Positions 1-8,731 of a stretch of DNA of 64,000 nucleotides are shown one piece after another. Position 1 is the first letter of the stretch; each line of letters begins with the position of its first letter. The position numbers and the translations under genes are program-made. Source of the stretch: Streptomyces sp. cg36. Lineage in GTDB: Bacteria > Actinomycetota > Actinomycetes > Streptomycetales > Streptomycetaceae. The notes beneath the pieces are model-generated. The model was not told the DNA's origin and ran no database searches. It was given only the letters and a program-made list of their open reading frames with translations. The stretch spans positions 1,798,001 to 1,862,000 of the forward strand of contig NZ_CP163520.1 of the NCBI RefSeq assembly GCF_041080675.1, written 5' to 3'.

Positions 1-311
1 GTGAGGGCATCGCGCTGCCGGACATCTACTTCGCGCACGAGCGGGAGGTGTTCGAGCGGGGCGGGATGTGGCTGACGGCGGGCGGCTGGGGCGGCCCCGC
101 GAGCGGTGAGAGGGTGCAGCGGCGGCGGGTGCGTTACCGCACGGTGGGCGACATGTCGTGCACGGGCGCCGTCGACTCGGACGCGGCCACCCTGGACGCC
201 GTGATCGCCGAGATCGCCGCCTCCCGCCTGACCGAGCGGGGCGCGACCCGCGCCGACGACAAGATGTCCGAGGCCGCGATGGAAGACCGCAAGCGCGAAG
301 GGTACTTCTGA
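1..311 (+). CDS. cysD: Sulfate adenylyltransferase subunit 2 (CysD), 3' part
   Basis: C-terminal part of CysD; the 5' end lies outside the window and the frame is open from base 3. CysD is the PP-loop ATP pyrophosphatase subunit that makes adenylyl sulfate from ATP and sulfate together with the GTPase CysN. The visible C-terminal region reads [20 protein letters not shown], then [18 protein letters not shown] and a tail ending in [10 protein letters not shown], all typical of the family's C-terminus. The TGA stop is one base before the cysN ATG, so the two are translationally coupled. Identification rests on this tail and on cysN directly downstream. Confidence 0.93.
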   Translation, partial: EGIALPDIYFAHEREVFERGGMWLTAGGWGGPASGERVQRRRVRYRTVGDMSCTGAVDSDAATLDAVIAEIAASRLTERGATRADDKMSEAAMEDRKREGYF

Positions 312-312
312 C

Positions 313-1654
313 ATGACCACCACCACGAACCAGCCGCTGGCCGGCCTGGCCGCCACCACCCTGCTGCGCTTCGCCACCGCCGGCTCCGTCGACGACGGCA
401 AGTCCACCCTGGTGGGCCGGCTCCTGCACGACTCGAAGTCGGTCCTGGCCGACCAGCTGGAGGCCGTCGAGGCCGCCTCCGCCCGCCGCGGCCAGGACAC
501 CCCCGACCTCGCCCTGCTCACCGACGGGCTGCGCGCGGAGCGCGAGCAGGGCATCACCATCGATGTCGCCTACCGCTACTTCGCCACCACGCGGCGCCGT
601 TTCATCCTGGCCGACACCCCCGGACACGTGCAGTACACCCGCAACATGGTGACCGGCGCCTCCACCGCCGACCTCGCCCTGGTCCTGGTGGACGCCCGCA
701 ACGGGGTGGTCGAGCAGACCCGCCGCCACGCCGCCGTCGCCGCCCTGCTGCGGGTGCCGCACGTGGTCCTGGCGGTCAACAAGATGGACCTGGTACTACC
801 AGGAGAAGGTCTTCGCGGCGATCGCCGCCGAGTTCACCGCCTACGCCGCCGGACTGGGCATCCCCGACATCACCGCCATCCCCCTCTCCGCCCTGGAGGG
901 CGACAACGTGGTCGAGCCCTCCGCCCACATGGACTGGTACGGCGGCCCCACCGTCCTGGAACACCTGGAAACCGTCCCCGTCAGCCACGACCTCACCACC
1001 TGCCACGCCCGCCTGCCCGTCCAGTACGTCATCCGCCCCCAGACCGCCCAGCACCCCGACTACCGCGGCTACGCCGGGCAGATCGCCGCGGGCACCTTCC
1101 GCACCGGCGAGAAGGTCACCGTGCTGCCCTCCGGCCGCACCACCACCATCAAAGCCATCGACCTGCTGGGCGAGCCGGTGGACGTGGCCTGGACCCCCCA
1201 GTCGGTGACCCTCCTGCTGGAGGACGACCTCGACATCTCCCGCGGCGACCTCATCGTGCCCAGCGGCGACGCACCCGCCACCACCCAGGACGTCGAGGCC
1301 ACCGTCTGCCACGTCGCCGACCAGCCCCTCACCGTCGGCCACCGCGTCCTGCTCAAACACGGCACCCGCACCGTCAAAGCCGTCGTCAAGGACATCCCCT
1401 CCCGCCTCACCCTCGACGACCTCTCCCTGCACCCCCACCCCGGCCACCTCGCCGCCAACGACATCGGCCGCGTCAAAATCCGCACCGCCCACCCCCTCCC
1501 CCTCGACACCTACGCCGACTCCCGCCGCACCGGCGCCTTCATCCTCATCGACCCCACCGACGGCACCACACTCACCGCGGGTATGGTCGGCGAATCGTTC
1601 GCCGCCCCCGAACCCGTGCGGGCCGAGGGCGACTCCGACGGGTGGGACTTCTGA
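313..1654 (+). pseudogene. cysN: Sulfate adenylyltransferase subunit 1 (CysN GTPase), frameshifted
   Basis: GTPase subunit of ATP sulfurylase, which couples GTP hydrolysis to adenylyl sulfate formation. The first frame (from 313) carries the P-loop [14 protein letters not shown] near residue 25, DTPGH of switch II and the NKMD guanine-binding motif. Just after NKMDLV, at about 793-796, the reading frame is lost. The expected protein resumes in the next frame with [14 protein letters not shown] and continues through the EF-Tu-like beta-barrel domains to a stop at 1654. The change is consistent with loss of two bases or gain of one. Both halves are otherwise intact and well conserved, so this is either a very recent lesion or an assembly error. 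Together they would give about 447 residues, normal for CysN. Confidence 0.85.
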
Positions 1655-1894
1655 CCATGGCCTCCTACGACTTCTACTCCACGTTCGCCAAGGAGGGCGG
1701 CCGTGTCGGCAGCGGCGCCCTCGGCAGCGGGCAGGGCGGGGTGGGCCGATGTGCGTGATGACGTACGCGCACCGCCCGCGCGCCCAGCGGCTCCACCCGC
1801 ACCACCGCTCCAGCCGAAGACCTGCCGACTTCCCGGCCAGCTGACCCGTCCCCAGGGGCAGTTGACCGCCGGGCCAACGAGAGGAACCCCTCCC

Positions 1895-3008
1895 GTGCCT
1901 GCCAACCGCCCCGCTCTGCGTACCGCGCTCGCCGCCGCCACCGCGCTCCCCCTTGTCCTGCTCGCCGCATGCAGTTACGGCTCGGAGAAGGACAAGCCGG
2001 ACGACGCCCAGAAGGCCGGCGCCGCCGCCCCGGACGCCAAGAAGCTGTCCGCCGACACCGTGAAGATCGGCTACTTCCCCAACCTCACCCACGCCACCGC
2101 CCTGGTCGGCATCCAACAGGGCCTCATCCAGAAGGAACTCGGCGGCACCAAGGTCCAGACCGCCACCTTCAACGCCGGCCCCTCCGAAATCGAGGCACTC
2201 AACGCCGGCGCCATCGACATCGGCTGGATCGGCCCCTCCCCCTCCATCAACGGCTACACCAAGTCCAAGGGCCACAACCTCCGCATCATCCGGCTCCGCC
2301 TCCGGCGGCGTCAAACTCGTCGTCAACCCCGACAGGATCAAGTCCCTCGACGACGTCAAGGGCAAGAAGATCGCCACCCCCCAGCTCGGCAACACCCAGG
2401 ACGTCGCCTTCCTCAACTGGACCGCCGAAAAAGGCTGGAAGGTCGACGCCCAGAGCGGCAAGGGCGACGTCTCCGTCGTCCGCACCGACAACAAGATCAC
2501 CCCGGACGCCTACAAATCCGGCTCCATCGACGGCGCCTGGGTCCCCGAACCCACCGCCTCCAAACTCGTCTCCCAGGGCGCCAAGGTCCTCCTCGACGAA
2601 TCCGACCTGTGGGCCGACCACGAATTCGTCATCACCAACGTGATCGTCTCCCAGAAGTTCCTCAAGGCCCACCCCGACGTCGTCGAAGCCGTCCTGCGCG
2701 GCTCCGTCAAAACCAACGACTGGATCAACACCCACCCCGACCAGGCCAAGGCATCCGCCAACACCGCCCTCAAGACCCTCAGCGGCAAAGCCCTGCCCGC
2801 CAACATCCTCGACCCGGCCTGGCAGTCCATCAAGACCACCGACGACCCCCTCGCCGCCACCCTCGGCCTCGAAGCCGACCACGCGGTCAAGGCCGGCCTC
2901 CTCAAAAAGCCCGACCTGGACGGCATCTACGACCTCCGCCCCCTCAACAAGGTCCTCAAAACCCTCGGCAAGCCCACGGTCAACGACGCCGGATACGGCA
3001 CCAAGTAA
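1895..3008 (+). pseudogene. Sulfonate/nitrate-type ABC transporter substrate-binding lipoprotein, frameshifted
   Basis: Extracellular binding protein of an SsuABC/TauABC-type importer, with GTG start at 1895 and GAGAGGAA upstream. The N-terminus is a lipoprotein signal with lipobox LLAAC (Cys about 26), followed by VKIGYFPNLTHATALVG and a GPSEIEALNAGAIDIGWIG segment typical of SsuA-like proteins. At about 2290, after GHNLRII, the frame breaks. The protein continues in the next frame as SGSASGGVKLVV-like sequence, then ATPQLGNTQDVAFLNW and VPEPTASKLV, to the TAA at 3008. The shift is the same size and direction as in cysN. Sulfur-pathway neighbours suggest an organosulfur ligand, but this is inference. 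The upstream gap 1655-1894 holds only a 33-codon ORF I do not trust. Confidence 0.82.
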
Positions 3009-3030
3009 GCCCGCACCAGCACCCGTTCCC

Positions 3031-3036
3031 AGGAGG
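3031..3036 (+). promoter_or_regulatory. Perfect ribosome binding site of the sulfonate-type ATPase gene
   Basis: AGGAGG stands eight bases before the ATG at 3045. It decides the start against an in-frame GTG at 3036, which overlaps the site itself. Confidence 0.7.
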
Positions 3037-3044
3037 TGACGACC

Positions 3045-3833
3045 ATGGCCATCGCAGTCGCCGAGGCCGCGGACCGCACGACGGAGGAGTACGCCGCCCG
3101 CATCGGGCACGTGTCGAAGTCGTTCGCGAGCCCCGCCGGCCCCCAGCTCGTGCTCGACGACATCACCCTCGATGTCGCGCCGGGCGAGTTCGTCACGCTC
3201 CTGGGAGCGTCCGGGTGCGGCAAGTCGACGCTGCTGAACCTGGTGGCGGGGCTGGACCGGCCGACCGCCGGGACGATCGAGACGCCCGGCGGGCGGCCCG
3301 CCCTGATGTTCCAGGAGCACGCGCTGTTCCCGTGGCTGACCGCGGGCAAGAACATCGAACTCGCGCTGCGGCTGCGCGGCGTGCCGAAGAACGAGCGCCG
3401 CACCCGCGCCGAGGAGCTCCTCGAACTGGTCCGGCTGACCGGCGCGTACGGCAAGCGGGTGCACGAGCTGTCCGGCGGCATGCGCCAGCGCGTGGCGATG
3501 GCCCGGGCGATCGCCCAGGACAGCCAACTGCTCCTGATGGACGAGCCGTTCGCGGCGCTCGACGCCATCACCCGTGACGTACTGCACGACGAGCTGACGC
3601 GGATCTGGAGCGAGACGAACCTGTCGGTCCTGTTCGTCACGCACAACGTGCGCGAGGCGGTCCGGCTCGCCCAGCGCGTGGTGCTGCTGTCGTCCCGGCC
3701 CGGCCGGGTGGCGCACGAGTGGACCGTGGACATTCCGCAGCCGCGCCGCATCGAGGACTCCGCCGTCGCGGAGCTCTCCGTAGAGATCACCGAACAACTG
3801 CGTGGGGAGATCCGCCGACATGGCCAGCACTGA
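3045..3833 (+). CDS. Sulfonate/nitrate-type ABC transporter ATP-binding protein
   Basis: Cytoplasmic ATPase energising the importer formed with the preceding lipoprotein and the following permease. It is 262 residues, the usual size. Visible motifs are Walker A GASGCGKST at 54-62, the Q-loop in MFQEHALFPWL near 88, the signature LSGGMRQRVA at about 142-151, Walker B LLLMDEPFAALD at about 162-173, and the H-loop histidine in FVTHN near 200. This matches SsuB/TauB/NrtD-type ATPases. The final 14 bases overlap the permease gene, indicating coupled translation. The exact ligand class (sulfonate, taurine, nitrate) is not decided by sequence; sulfur context favours sulfonates. Confidence 0.92.
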   Translation: MAIAVAEAADRTTEEYAARIGHVSKSFASPAGPQLVLDDITLDVAPGEFVTLLGASGCGKSTLLNLVAGLDRPTAGTIETPGGRPALMFQEHALFPWLTAGKNIELALRLRGVPKNERRTRAEELLELVRLTGAYGKRVHELSGGMRQRVAMARAIAQDSQLLLMDEPFAALDAITRDVLHDELTRIWSETNLSVLFVTHNVREAVRLAQRVVLLSSRPGRVAHEWTVDIPQPRRIEDSAVAELSVEITEQLRGEIRRHGQH

Positions 3834-4767
3834 GACCGGCACGGTCGAGGACGCCCACGACGACCGGCACCGGGACGGGAACACCGCCGCCGGCAAGGGC
3901 GGTGACGGCCGCCACGACCTGGCGGGCCTGGAGGCGGGGCTCGACGCGCTGGACGCCGTCCAGTCCCACCGCACCCCCGTGCGCGAGGTGCTGGTCAAGA
4001 AGGTCCTGCCGCCGCTGACCGCCGTGGCGCTGGTCCTGGTGGTGTGGCAGGGGCTGGTGTGGGCGAAGGTCGCCGACGACACCAAGCTGCCCCCGCCGCC
4101 GTCGGTGTGGTCGGGCCTGAAGGAGCTGTGGCTCCAGGGCACCCTGCTCGACATCGTCTGGACCAGCGTCTCGCGCGGCATGCTCGGCTTCCTGCTGGCG
4201 CTCGCGATAGGCACCCCGCTGGGTCTGGTGGTGGCCCGGGTGAAGTTCATCCGCGCGGCGATCGGCCCGATCCTGTCCGGCCTGCAGTCGCTGCCGTCGG
4301 TGGCCTGGGTGCCGCCCGCGGTGATCTGGCTCGGGCTGAACAACTCGATGATGTACGCGGTGATCCTGCTCGGCGCGGTGCCCTCGATCGCCAACGGCCT
4401 GGTCTCCGGCGTCGACCAGATCCCGCCGCTGTATCTGCGCGCGGGCCGGACGCTCGGCGCGACGGGGCTCCGCGGCACCTGGCACGTCGTGATGCCGGCC
4501 GCCCTGCCGGGCTATCTGGCGGGCCTCAAGCAGGGCTGGGCGTTCTCGTGGCGTTCGCTGATGGCCGCCGAGATCATCGCGTCCTCGCCCGATCTCGGCC
4601 TGGGGCTCGGCCAGTTGCTGGAGAACGGCCGCAACAACTCCGACATGCCGGGCGTCTTCCTCGCCATCTTCCTCATCCTGATCGTCGGCATCGCCATCGA
4701 TCTGCTGATCTTCAGCCCGCTGGAGCGCCATGTGCTGCGCAGCCGCGGTCTCCTCGTGAAGGGCTGA
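3820..4767 (+). CDS. Sulfonate/nitrate-type ABC transporter permease
   Basis: Inner-membrane channel subunit of the SsuC/TauC type, 315 residues. A polar N-terminal tail of about 60 residues precedes the first membrane helix (LPPLTAVALVLVVWQGLVW). Several further helices follow, with the EAA-type coupling loop in the region LRAGRTLGATGLRGTWHVVMPAALPGYLAGL, which contacts the ATPase. The start chosen is ATG 3820 (MASTETG), with GGGGAGA about ten bases upstream and overlapping the ATPase gene end; an in-frame start at 3802 lacks a good binding site. Confidence 0.92.
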   Translation: MASTETGTVEDAHDDRHRDGNTAAGKGGDGRHDLAGLEAGLDALDAVQSHRTPVREVLVKKVLPPLTAVALVLVVWQGLVWAKVADDTKLPPPPSVWSGLKELWLQGTLLDIVWTSVSRGMLGFLLALAIGTPLGLVVARVKFIRAAIGPILSGLQSLPSVAWVPPAVIWLGLNNSMMYAVILLGAVPSIANGLVSGVDQIPPLYLRAGRTLGATGLRGTWHVVMPAALPGYLAGLKQGWAFSWRSLMAAEIIASSPDLGLGLGQLLENGRNNSDMPGVFLAIFLILIVGIAIDLLIFSPLERHVLRSRGLLVKG

Positions 4768-4773
4768 GCCGCC

Positions 4774-5517
4774 GTGTCCGGTCCCGTCCTCCTCGTCGTC
4801 GCCCACGGCAGCCGCGATCCGCGGCACGCGGAGACCGTGCACGCCCTGGTGCGGCGCGTGCGGTCGCTGGAGCCGGGGCTGCGGGTGGAGACCGGGTTCC
4901 TGGACTTCAACGCCCCGGCCGTGCCGGGGGTCCTGGAGCGCCTCGCCTTCGAGGGCGTACGGGACGTGGTGGCGCTGCCGCTGCTGCTCACCCGGGCCTT
5001 CCACGCCAAGGCGGACATCCCCGCCGTCCTCGCCCAGGCGCCGCCCCGGCTGCGCGTCCGCCGGGCCGCCGTGCTCGGCCCGTCGCCGCTGCTGCTGGCG
5101 GCGGTCGGACGGCGGCTGCGGGAGGCCGGGCTGACGGACGCCGACAGGAGCACGACCGGGCTCGTCCTGGCCTCGGCGGGCTCCACCGACCCGGAGGCGA
5201 TCGCAGCGATCGCAGACATGGCGCGGGAGCTGCGGCACACCGGTTGGTGCGCCGTGCGGCCTGCGTTCGCCTCCGCCGCTCTGCCCCGTACCGAGGACGC
5301 GGTACGGGAGCTGCGCGCGTCCGGGGTGCGGCGGGTGGCCGTCGCCCCGTACGTCGTCGCCCCCGGCTTCCTGCCGGACCGGATCGCGCGCGGCGCCGCC
5401 GACGCCGATGTGCTGGCCGACGTCCTCGGCCCGTCCCCCGAGCTGGCCCGGCTGCTGCTCCAGCGGTACGGGCAGGCCCGCGCGGGGGCCGGCGGCCCGG
5501 CCGCGCTCAGCGCCTGA
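4774..5517 (+). CDS. Sirohydrochlorin chelatase family protein (CbiX/SirB-like)
   Basis: 247-residue protein of the CbiX/SirB family, likely inserting Fe2+ into sirohydrochlorin to make sirohaem for sulfite reductase. The N-terminal half opens with VLLVVAHGSRDPRHAETV, where His11 is the expected metal-chelating residue. A second, similar half follows (LVLASAGSTDPEAIAAIADMARELR), as in the two-domain long form. The GTG start is six bases after the permease stop, so it belongs to the same sulfur operon. Its presence at the end of a sulfate-assimilation operon supports sirohaem supply rather than cobalamin synthesis. Confidence 0.88.
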   Translation: MSGPVLLVVAHGSRDPRHAETVHALVRRVRSLEPGLRVETGFLDFNAPAVPGVLERLAFEGVRDVVALPLLLTRAFHAKADIPAVLAQAPPRLRVRRAAVLGPSPLLLAAVGRRLREAGLTDADRSTTGLVLASAGSTDPEAIAAIADMARELRHTGWCAVRPAFASAALPRTEDAVRELRASGVRRVAVAPYVVAPGFLPDRIARGAADADVLADVLGPSPELARLLLQRYGQARAGAGGPAALSA

Positions 5518-6490
5518 AGAGCTGCTCGGCCAGGCCGGTCCGCGCGTACTCGACGCCGCGTCCCCGCCGGGCCCGCGAGAGCAGGCCCGCGTCGTAGAGG
5601 ACCGACAGGTGCTGGCTGACCGCGCCCGGCGTGACGCCCAGGCGGCGGGCCAGCTCGGTGGTGGTGGCGGGCTCGGCCAGCAGCGCGAGCAGCCGTGCCC
5701 GGGCGGCCCCGAGGAGCCGGACCAGGGCGCGGTCGGTGACCGGCGGCGCGGTCTCGCCGAGCGTGCCCCGGCCGTGCGCCGGGTAGTTGAGGACCGGCGG
5801 CAAGGTGGTGTCGACGCTGGTCATGGCGCCGCGCGCGAACGTGGTGGGCATCAGCAGCATGCCCCGGCCCGCCACCTGGACGTCGGCGGTGGGCCAGCGG
5901 TCGGCGGTGGGGTGGCGCAGCCGCAGCACCCCGGGCCGCCAGGTGAGCCGTTTGTCGAGGTCGGCGAAGAGCCCGGCGGCGCCGCGCTCGGCCAGCACCC
6001 GCGACTGGTGGGCGAGGTCGGCCTCCAGGACCGCGCGGGCGCGGGGCCACCAGTCGGGGGCCAGGCACTCCTGCCAGTACCGCTCGAAGGCGTCGGCGAT
6101 GCGCTCCAGCAGGGCGGCCGGATCCGCGAGGCCCTGCTCCACGACCGGCGGCAGCGGCGCTCCCGGGCCGAAGGTGCGCCGGAAGTCGGGGGCGATCAAC
6201 TCGACCGGTGTGGCCCGCAGTTGCGCCGACTGCTCGGCGAACGAGGGCCGCACCCGCCGGGGCCGCGGGGTGAGGAAGTCGGGGATGAAGCCGTGCGGGG
6301 CGACCAGGGCTTGGAAGAGCTCGGTGTCCTGGCTCTCGTAGAGCGGTCGCAGCCGCCGCAGCCAGGGCCGCTGATGGCCGAAGCGGGCGTCGTCCCACCA
6401 GGCCCACAGCGAGAACACCGTCTCCTGCAACGGTGAGTACGCGAACGACGTGCTGGCGAGATCGCCCACGCCGAACCTGAACTCGATCAC
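5507..6490 (-). CDS. DUF5937-type transcriptional regulator with C-terminal ArsR helix-turn-helix
   Basis: 327-residue regulator. The first ~230 residues (MIEFRFGVGDLASTSFAYSP onward) match the DUF5937 type common in Streptomyces. The last ~85 residues form a winged helix of the ArsR type: ARLLALLAEPATTTELARRL, then LGVTPGAVSQHLSVLYDAGL and a basic wing RARRGRGVEYAR. No cysteine metal site is visible, so the inducer is unlikely to be a metal. It is divergent from the MFS transporter gene 90 bases away and probably represses it. Its 3' end overlaps the chelatase gene by 11 bases, tail to tail. Confidence 0.88.
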   Translation of the reverse strand: MIEFRFGVGDLASTSFAYSPLQETVFSLWAWWDDARFGHQRPWLRRLRPLYESQDTELFQALVAPHGFIPDFLTPRPRRVRPSFAEQSAQLRATPVELIAPDFRRTFGPGAPLPPVVEQGLADPAALLERIADAFERYWQECLAPDWWPRARAVLEADLAHQSRVLAERGAAGLFADLDKRLTWRPGVLRLRHPTADRWPTADVQVAGRGMLLMPTTFARGAMTSVDTTLPPVLNYPAHGRGTLGETAPPVTDRALVRLLGAARARLLALLAEPATTTELARRLGVTPGAVSQHLSVLYDAGLLSRARRGRGVEYARTGLAEQLFRR

Positions 6491-6522
6491 CGACGGCCCC
6501 CGCTTCCCCCGTGCACCCCGCC

Positions 6523-6539
6523 TTTAGCCGCACACTAAA
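6523..6539. promoter_or_regulatory. Inverted repeat TTTAG-N7-CTAAA in the regulator/MFS divergent promoter
   Basis: A short perfect inverted repeat in an AT-richer patch of the 90-bp divergent region. It is a candidate operator for the adjacent DUF5937/ArsR-type regulator. No promoter hexamers could be assigned with confidence around it. Confidence 0.35.
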
Positions 6540-6580
6540 TGATTGCCCATGGCGTGTACACAACGGGTTGAGTGGCGGGC

Positions 6581-7870
6581 ATGACCGCCAGCACAAAGCC
6601 CCCCAGCACCAAGACACCCGCTCCCACCACGGTGAAGGCCGGTTTCGTCCCGGTCGAGCCGGTGCTTCGCCGCCTCTCCGTGATGACGCTCCTCAACTCC
6701 TTCGGCAACGGCCTCTTCTTCCCGCTCAGCGTCCTCTACTTCACCCGTGTGTGCGGGGTCGGCGTCACCCAGGTCGGTTTCGGGCTCACGATCGCCGGGC
6801 TGTTCGGGGTCGGGGCGGGCATCCCGGCCGGGCGCGCCTCCGACCGCTGGGGCAGCCGCCGGGTCCTGGCCGTGCTGTGGCTGGGCTGCGCCGGGGCGAT
6901 GGCCGCGTACTCGTTCGTCGACGGCTACGCGGGCTTCCTCGTCGCGGCCGTCTGCTTCGCGGTGCTCAACCAGGGCGGCGCGGGCGTGAAGGGCGCGCTG
7001 TTCGCCGATGTGCTGCCCGCCGCGACCCGGGTGGAGGCGCGCGCGTACCTCCGGATGGTCACCAACGTGGCCATGGGCGCGGGCGGCGCGATCGGCGCGC
7101 TGGCGCTCCAGGCCGACACCCGGGGCGCCTATCTCGCCCTGATCCTCTTCAACGCGGCGACGTACGCGGTGGCCGCCGTGCTGGTGCGGGCCCTGCCGCT
7201 GAACGAGGCCGCCGCCGCGCGCGCCGCCGGGAGCCCCTCGGACACCCCCGCCGAGAGCCGCTGGCGCGCGGTGCGGGACCTGCCGTTCCTGGCGGTGACC
7301 GTGCTGAACGCGGTGATGGTCCTCCAGTTCAGCCTGCTGGAGGTCGGCATGCCGCTGTGGATCGTGGAGAACACCGACGCCCCGCGCTGGTCGGTGGCGC
7401 TGCTGATGATCGTCAACTGTGTGCTGGTGGCCCTGCTCCAGGTGCGCGCCACCCGGGGCGCCCGCGATCTGCCGGGCGCGGTACGGGCGATGGGCCGGGC
7501 CGGACTGCTGCTCGCGGCGGCGTGCGTGGTCTTCGCGCTGTCCGCCGGGCTCTCGCCGCTGTGGGCGGTGCTGGTGCTGGTGGCGGGCTCGGTGGTCCAG
7601 GTGTTCGCCGAGGTCCTGTCGTCGGCGGGCGGCTGGACGCTGGCCTACGAACTCGCCGACTCCCGCGCCCACGGCGTCTACCAGGGCGTCTTCGGTTCGG
7701 GTGCGGCGGTGGCCCTGATGGCGGGCCCGGCCCTGGTGACGGTGACGGCGGTGGGCCACGGCTTCGCGGGCTGGGCGGTGCTGGCCGGGCTGTTCGCGGC
7801 GGCCGGACTGGCGGTCGGCCCGGCGGTGCGCCGGGCCCAGCGGGACGGGGCCTGGCGGGGCGAGCACTGA
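6581..7870 (+). CDS. MFS transporter (probable drug/metabolite efflux)
   Basis: 429-residue major facilitator with about twelve hydrophobic segments. The first helix region is VMTLLNSFGNGLFFPLSVLYFTRV. The loop between helices 2 and 3 has the family motif A form, PAGRASDRWGSRRVLAV. A charged central loop (AAARAAGSPSDTPAESRW) splits two six-helix halves. The start is ATG 6581; an in-frame GTG three codons upstream is the alternative. The substrate is unknown. Its divergent regulator suggests inducible efflux. Confidence 0.88.
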   Translation: MTASTKPPSTKTPAPTTVKAGFVPVEPVLRRLSVMTLLNSFGNGLFFPLSVLYFTRVCGVGVTQVGFGLTIAGLFGVGAGIPAGRASDRWGSRRVLAVLWLGCAGAMAAYSFVDGYAGFLVAAVCFAVLNQGGAGVKGALFADVLPAATRVEARAYLRMVTNVAMGAGGAIGALALQADTRGAYLALILFNAATYAVAAVLVRALPLNEAAAARAAGSPSDTPAESRWRAVRDLPFLAVTVLNAVMVLQFSLLEVGMPLWIVENTDAPRWSVALLMIVNCVLVALLQVRATRGARDLPGAVRAMGRAGLLLAAACVVFALSAGLSPLWAVLVLVAGSVVQVFAEVLSSAGGWTLAYELADSRAHGVYQGVFGSGAAVALMAGPALVTVTAVGHGFAGWAVLAGLFAAAGLAVGPAVRRAQRDGAWRGEH

Positions 7871-7907
7871 GAGCCCGCCCCCGGCCCCAGGACCCTGCCG
7901 GTGTGGC

Positions 7908-7933
7908 CACCGGCCGGGGGCAGCCGGCCGGTG
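7908..7933. terminator. Hairpin between convergent genes
   Basis: Perfect 10-bp arms CACCGGCCGG and CCGGCCGGTG with a six-base loop. It lies between the ends of the MFS gene and the convergent nitroreductase-like gene. No T-tract is present, which is normal in streptomycetes, so it probably ends both transcripts. Confidence 0.65.
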
Positions 7934-7941
7934 CGGGGCGG

Positions 7942-8568
7942 TCAGTCGAAGTTCAGGCCGCCCGTGCGGGTCCGCTTCAGCTCGAAGAAGTCGGGGTGCC
8001 CGGCGATCACGCGCACGCTGTCGAACAGGCGTGCGGCCTCCTCGCCGCGCGGAATGGAGCGCAGCACCGGGCCGAAGTAGACGGTCCCGTCCAGGTGCAT
8101 CGTCGGGGTGCCGACGTAGCCGTCCGCCTCCGGGTCCTTGCCCGCGTCGTGGCTGCGGCGCACGGCCTCGTCGTACGCCGGGTCGTGCGCGGCCTTCGCG
8201 AGCTCGGCGGGCAGGCCGAGCTCGGCCAGCGACTCGGCGATGACCGCGTCGAAGTCGTCGTTCTTCTGCTGGTGTATGCGGGTGCCGTACGCGGTGTAGA
8301 GGTCGCGCAGCACCTCCTCGCCGTGGGCCTGCGCGGCGGCGACGGCCACCCGGACCGGCCGGATCGAGTTGTCGACCAGCGTCCGGTACCAGTCCGGCAG
8401 TTCGTTGCCGGTGTTGTGCAGGTACAGGCTCATCACCCGGAAGCGGAGCTCGATGTCGCGGTGGCGCTCGACCTCCAGCATCCAGCGCGAGGTGATCCAG
8501 GCGAAGGGGCAGGCGGGGTCGAAGTAGAAGTCGACAGTGGTGGGGCCGGTGGGCTCGGTGGTGTCCAT
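7942..8568 (-). CDS. DsbA-fold protein, mycothiol-dependent nitroreductase (Rv2466c) type
   Basis: 208-residue thioredoxin/DsbA-fold protein. The N-terminus reads [19 protein letters not shown], placing the active site Cys20-Pro-Phe-Ala where Rv2466c of Mycobacterium has CPWC. The second cysteine is therefore absent, a form that implies monothiol chemistry with mycothiol. The cis-Pro loop is [10 protein letters not shown]. The start is ATG 8568 (MDTTEP); the frame stays open further upstream but without conserved sequence. Rv2466c uses mycothiol to reduce nitro-compounds and help in oxidative stress; activity here is inferred from family only. Confidence 0.85.
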   Translation of the reverse strand: MDTTEPTGPTTVDFYFDPACPFAWITSRWMLEVERHRDIELRFRVMSLYLHNTGNELPDWYRTLVDNSIRPVRVAVAAAQAHGEEVLRDLYTAYGTRIHQQKNDDFDAVIAESLAELGLPAELAKAAHDPAYDEAVRRSHDAGKDPEADGYVGTPTMHLDGTVYFGPVLRSIPRGEEAARLFDSVRVIAGHPDFFELKRTRTGGLNFD

Positions 8569-8731
8569 AGGACGAAGGTAGCGGTGGATTGGCACCAGTG
8601 TGCGGGCCACTCGCGCATCGCTCGACTGGGCCACTTTCCGTTCGGCGGTACGGAGGCGCACGCCCGCCCCCGGACCCGCCCGCGCTCCTGGCCTCACCCG
8701 CCTCCCGGACGCGCGCCCCGCCCGGCTCCCG

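Noticed and set aside
1657..1758. 33-codon ORF with ATG ([15 protein letters not shown]) right after cysN
   Set aside because: No ribosome site, no recognisable family, and the second half is low-complexity. Possible but unsupported.
776..2500. 574-codon minus-strand frame over cysN
   Set aside because: Low-complexity Gly/Val/Asp-rich translation with no domain; a shadow of the plus-strand genes.
2286..4478. 730-codon open frame on the minus strand across the ABC importer genes
   Set aside because: It is antisense to well-conserved plus-strand genes, and its protein is the Arg/Gly/Ala/Val/Asp low-complexity type produced by high-GC shadow frames.
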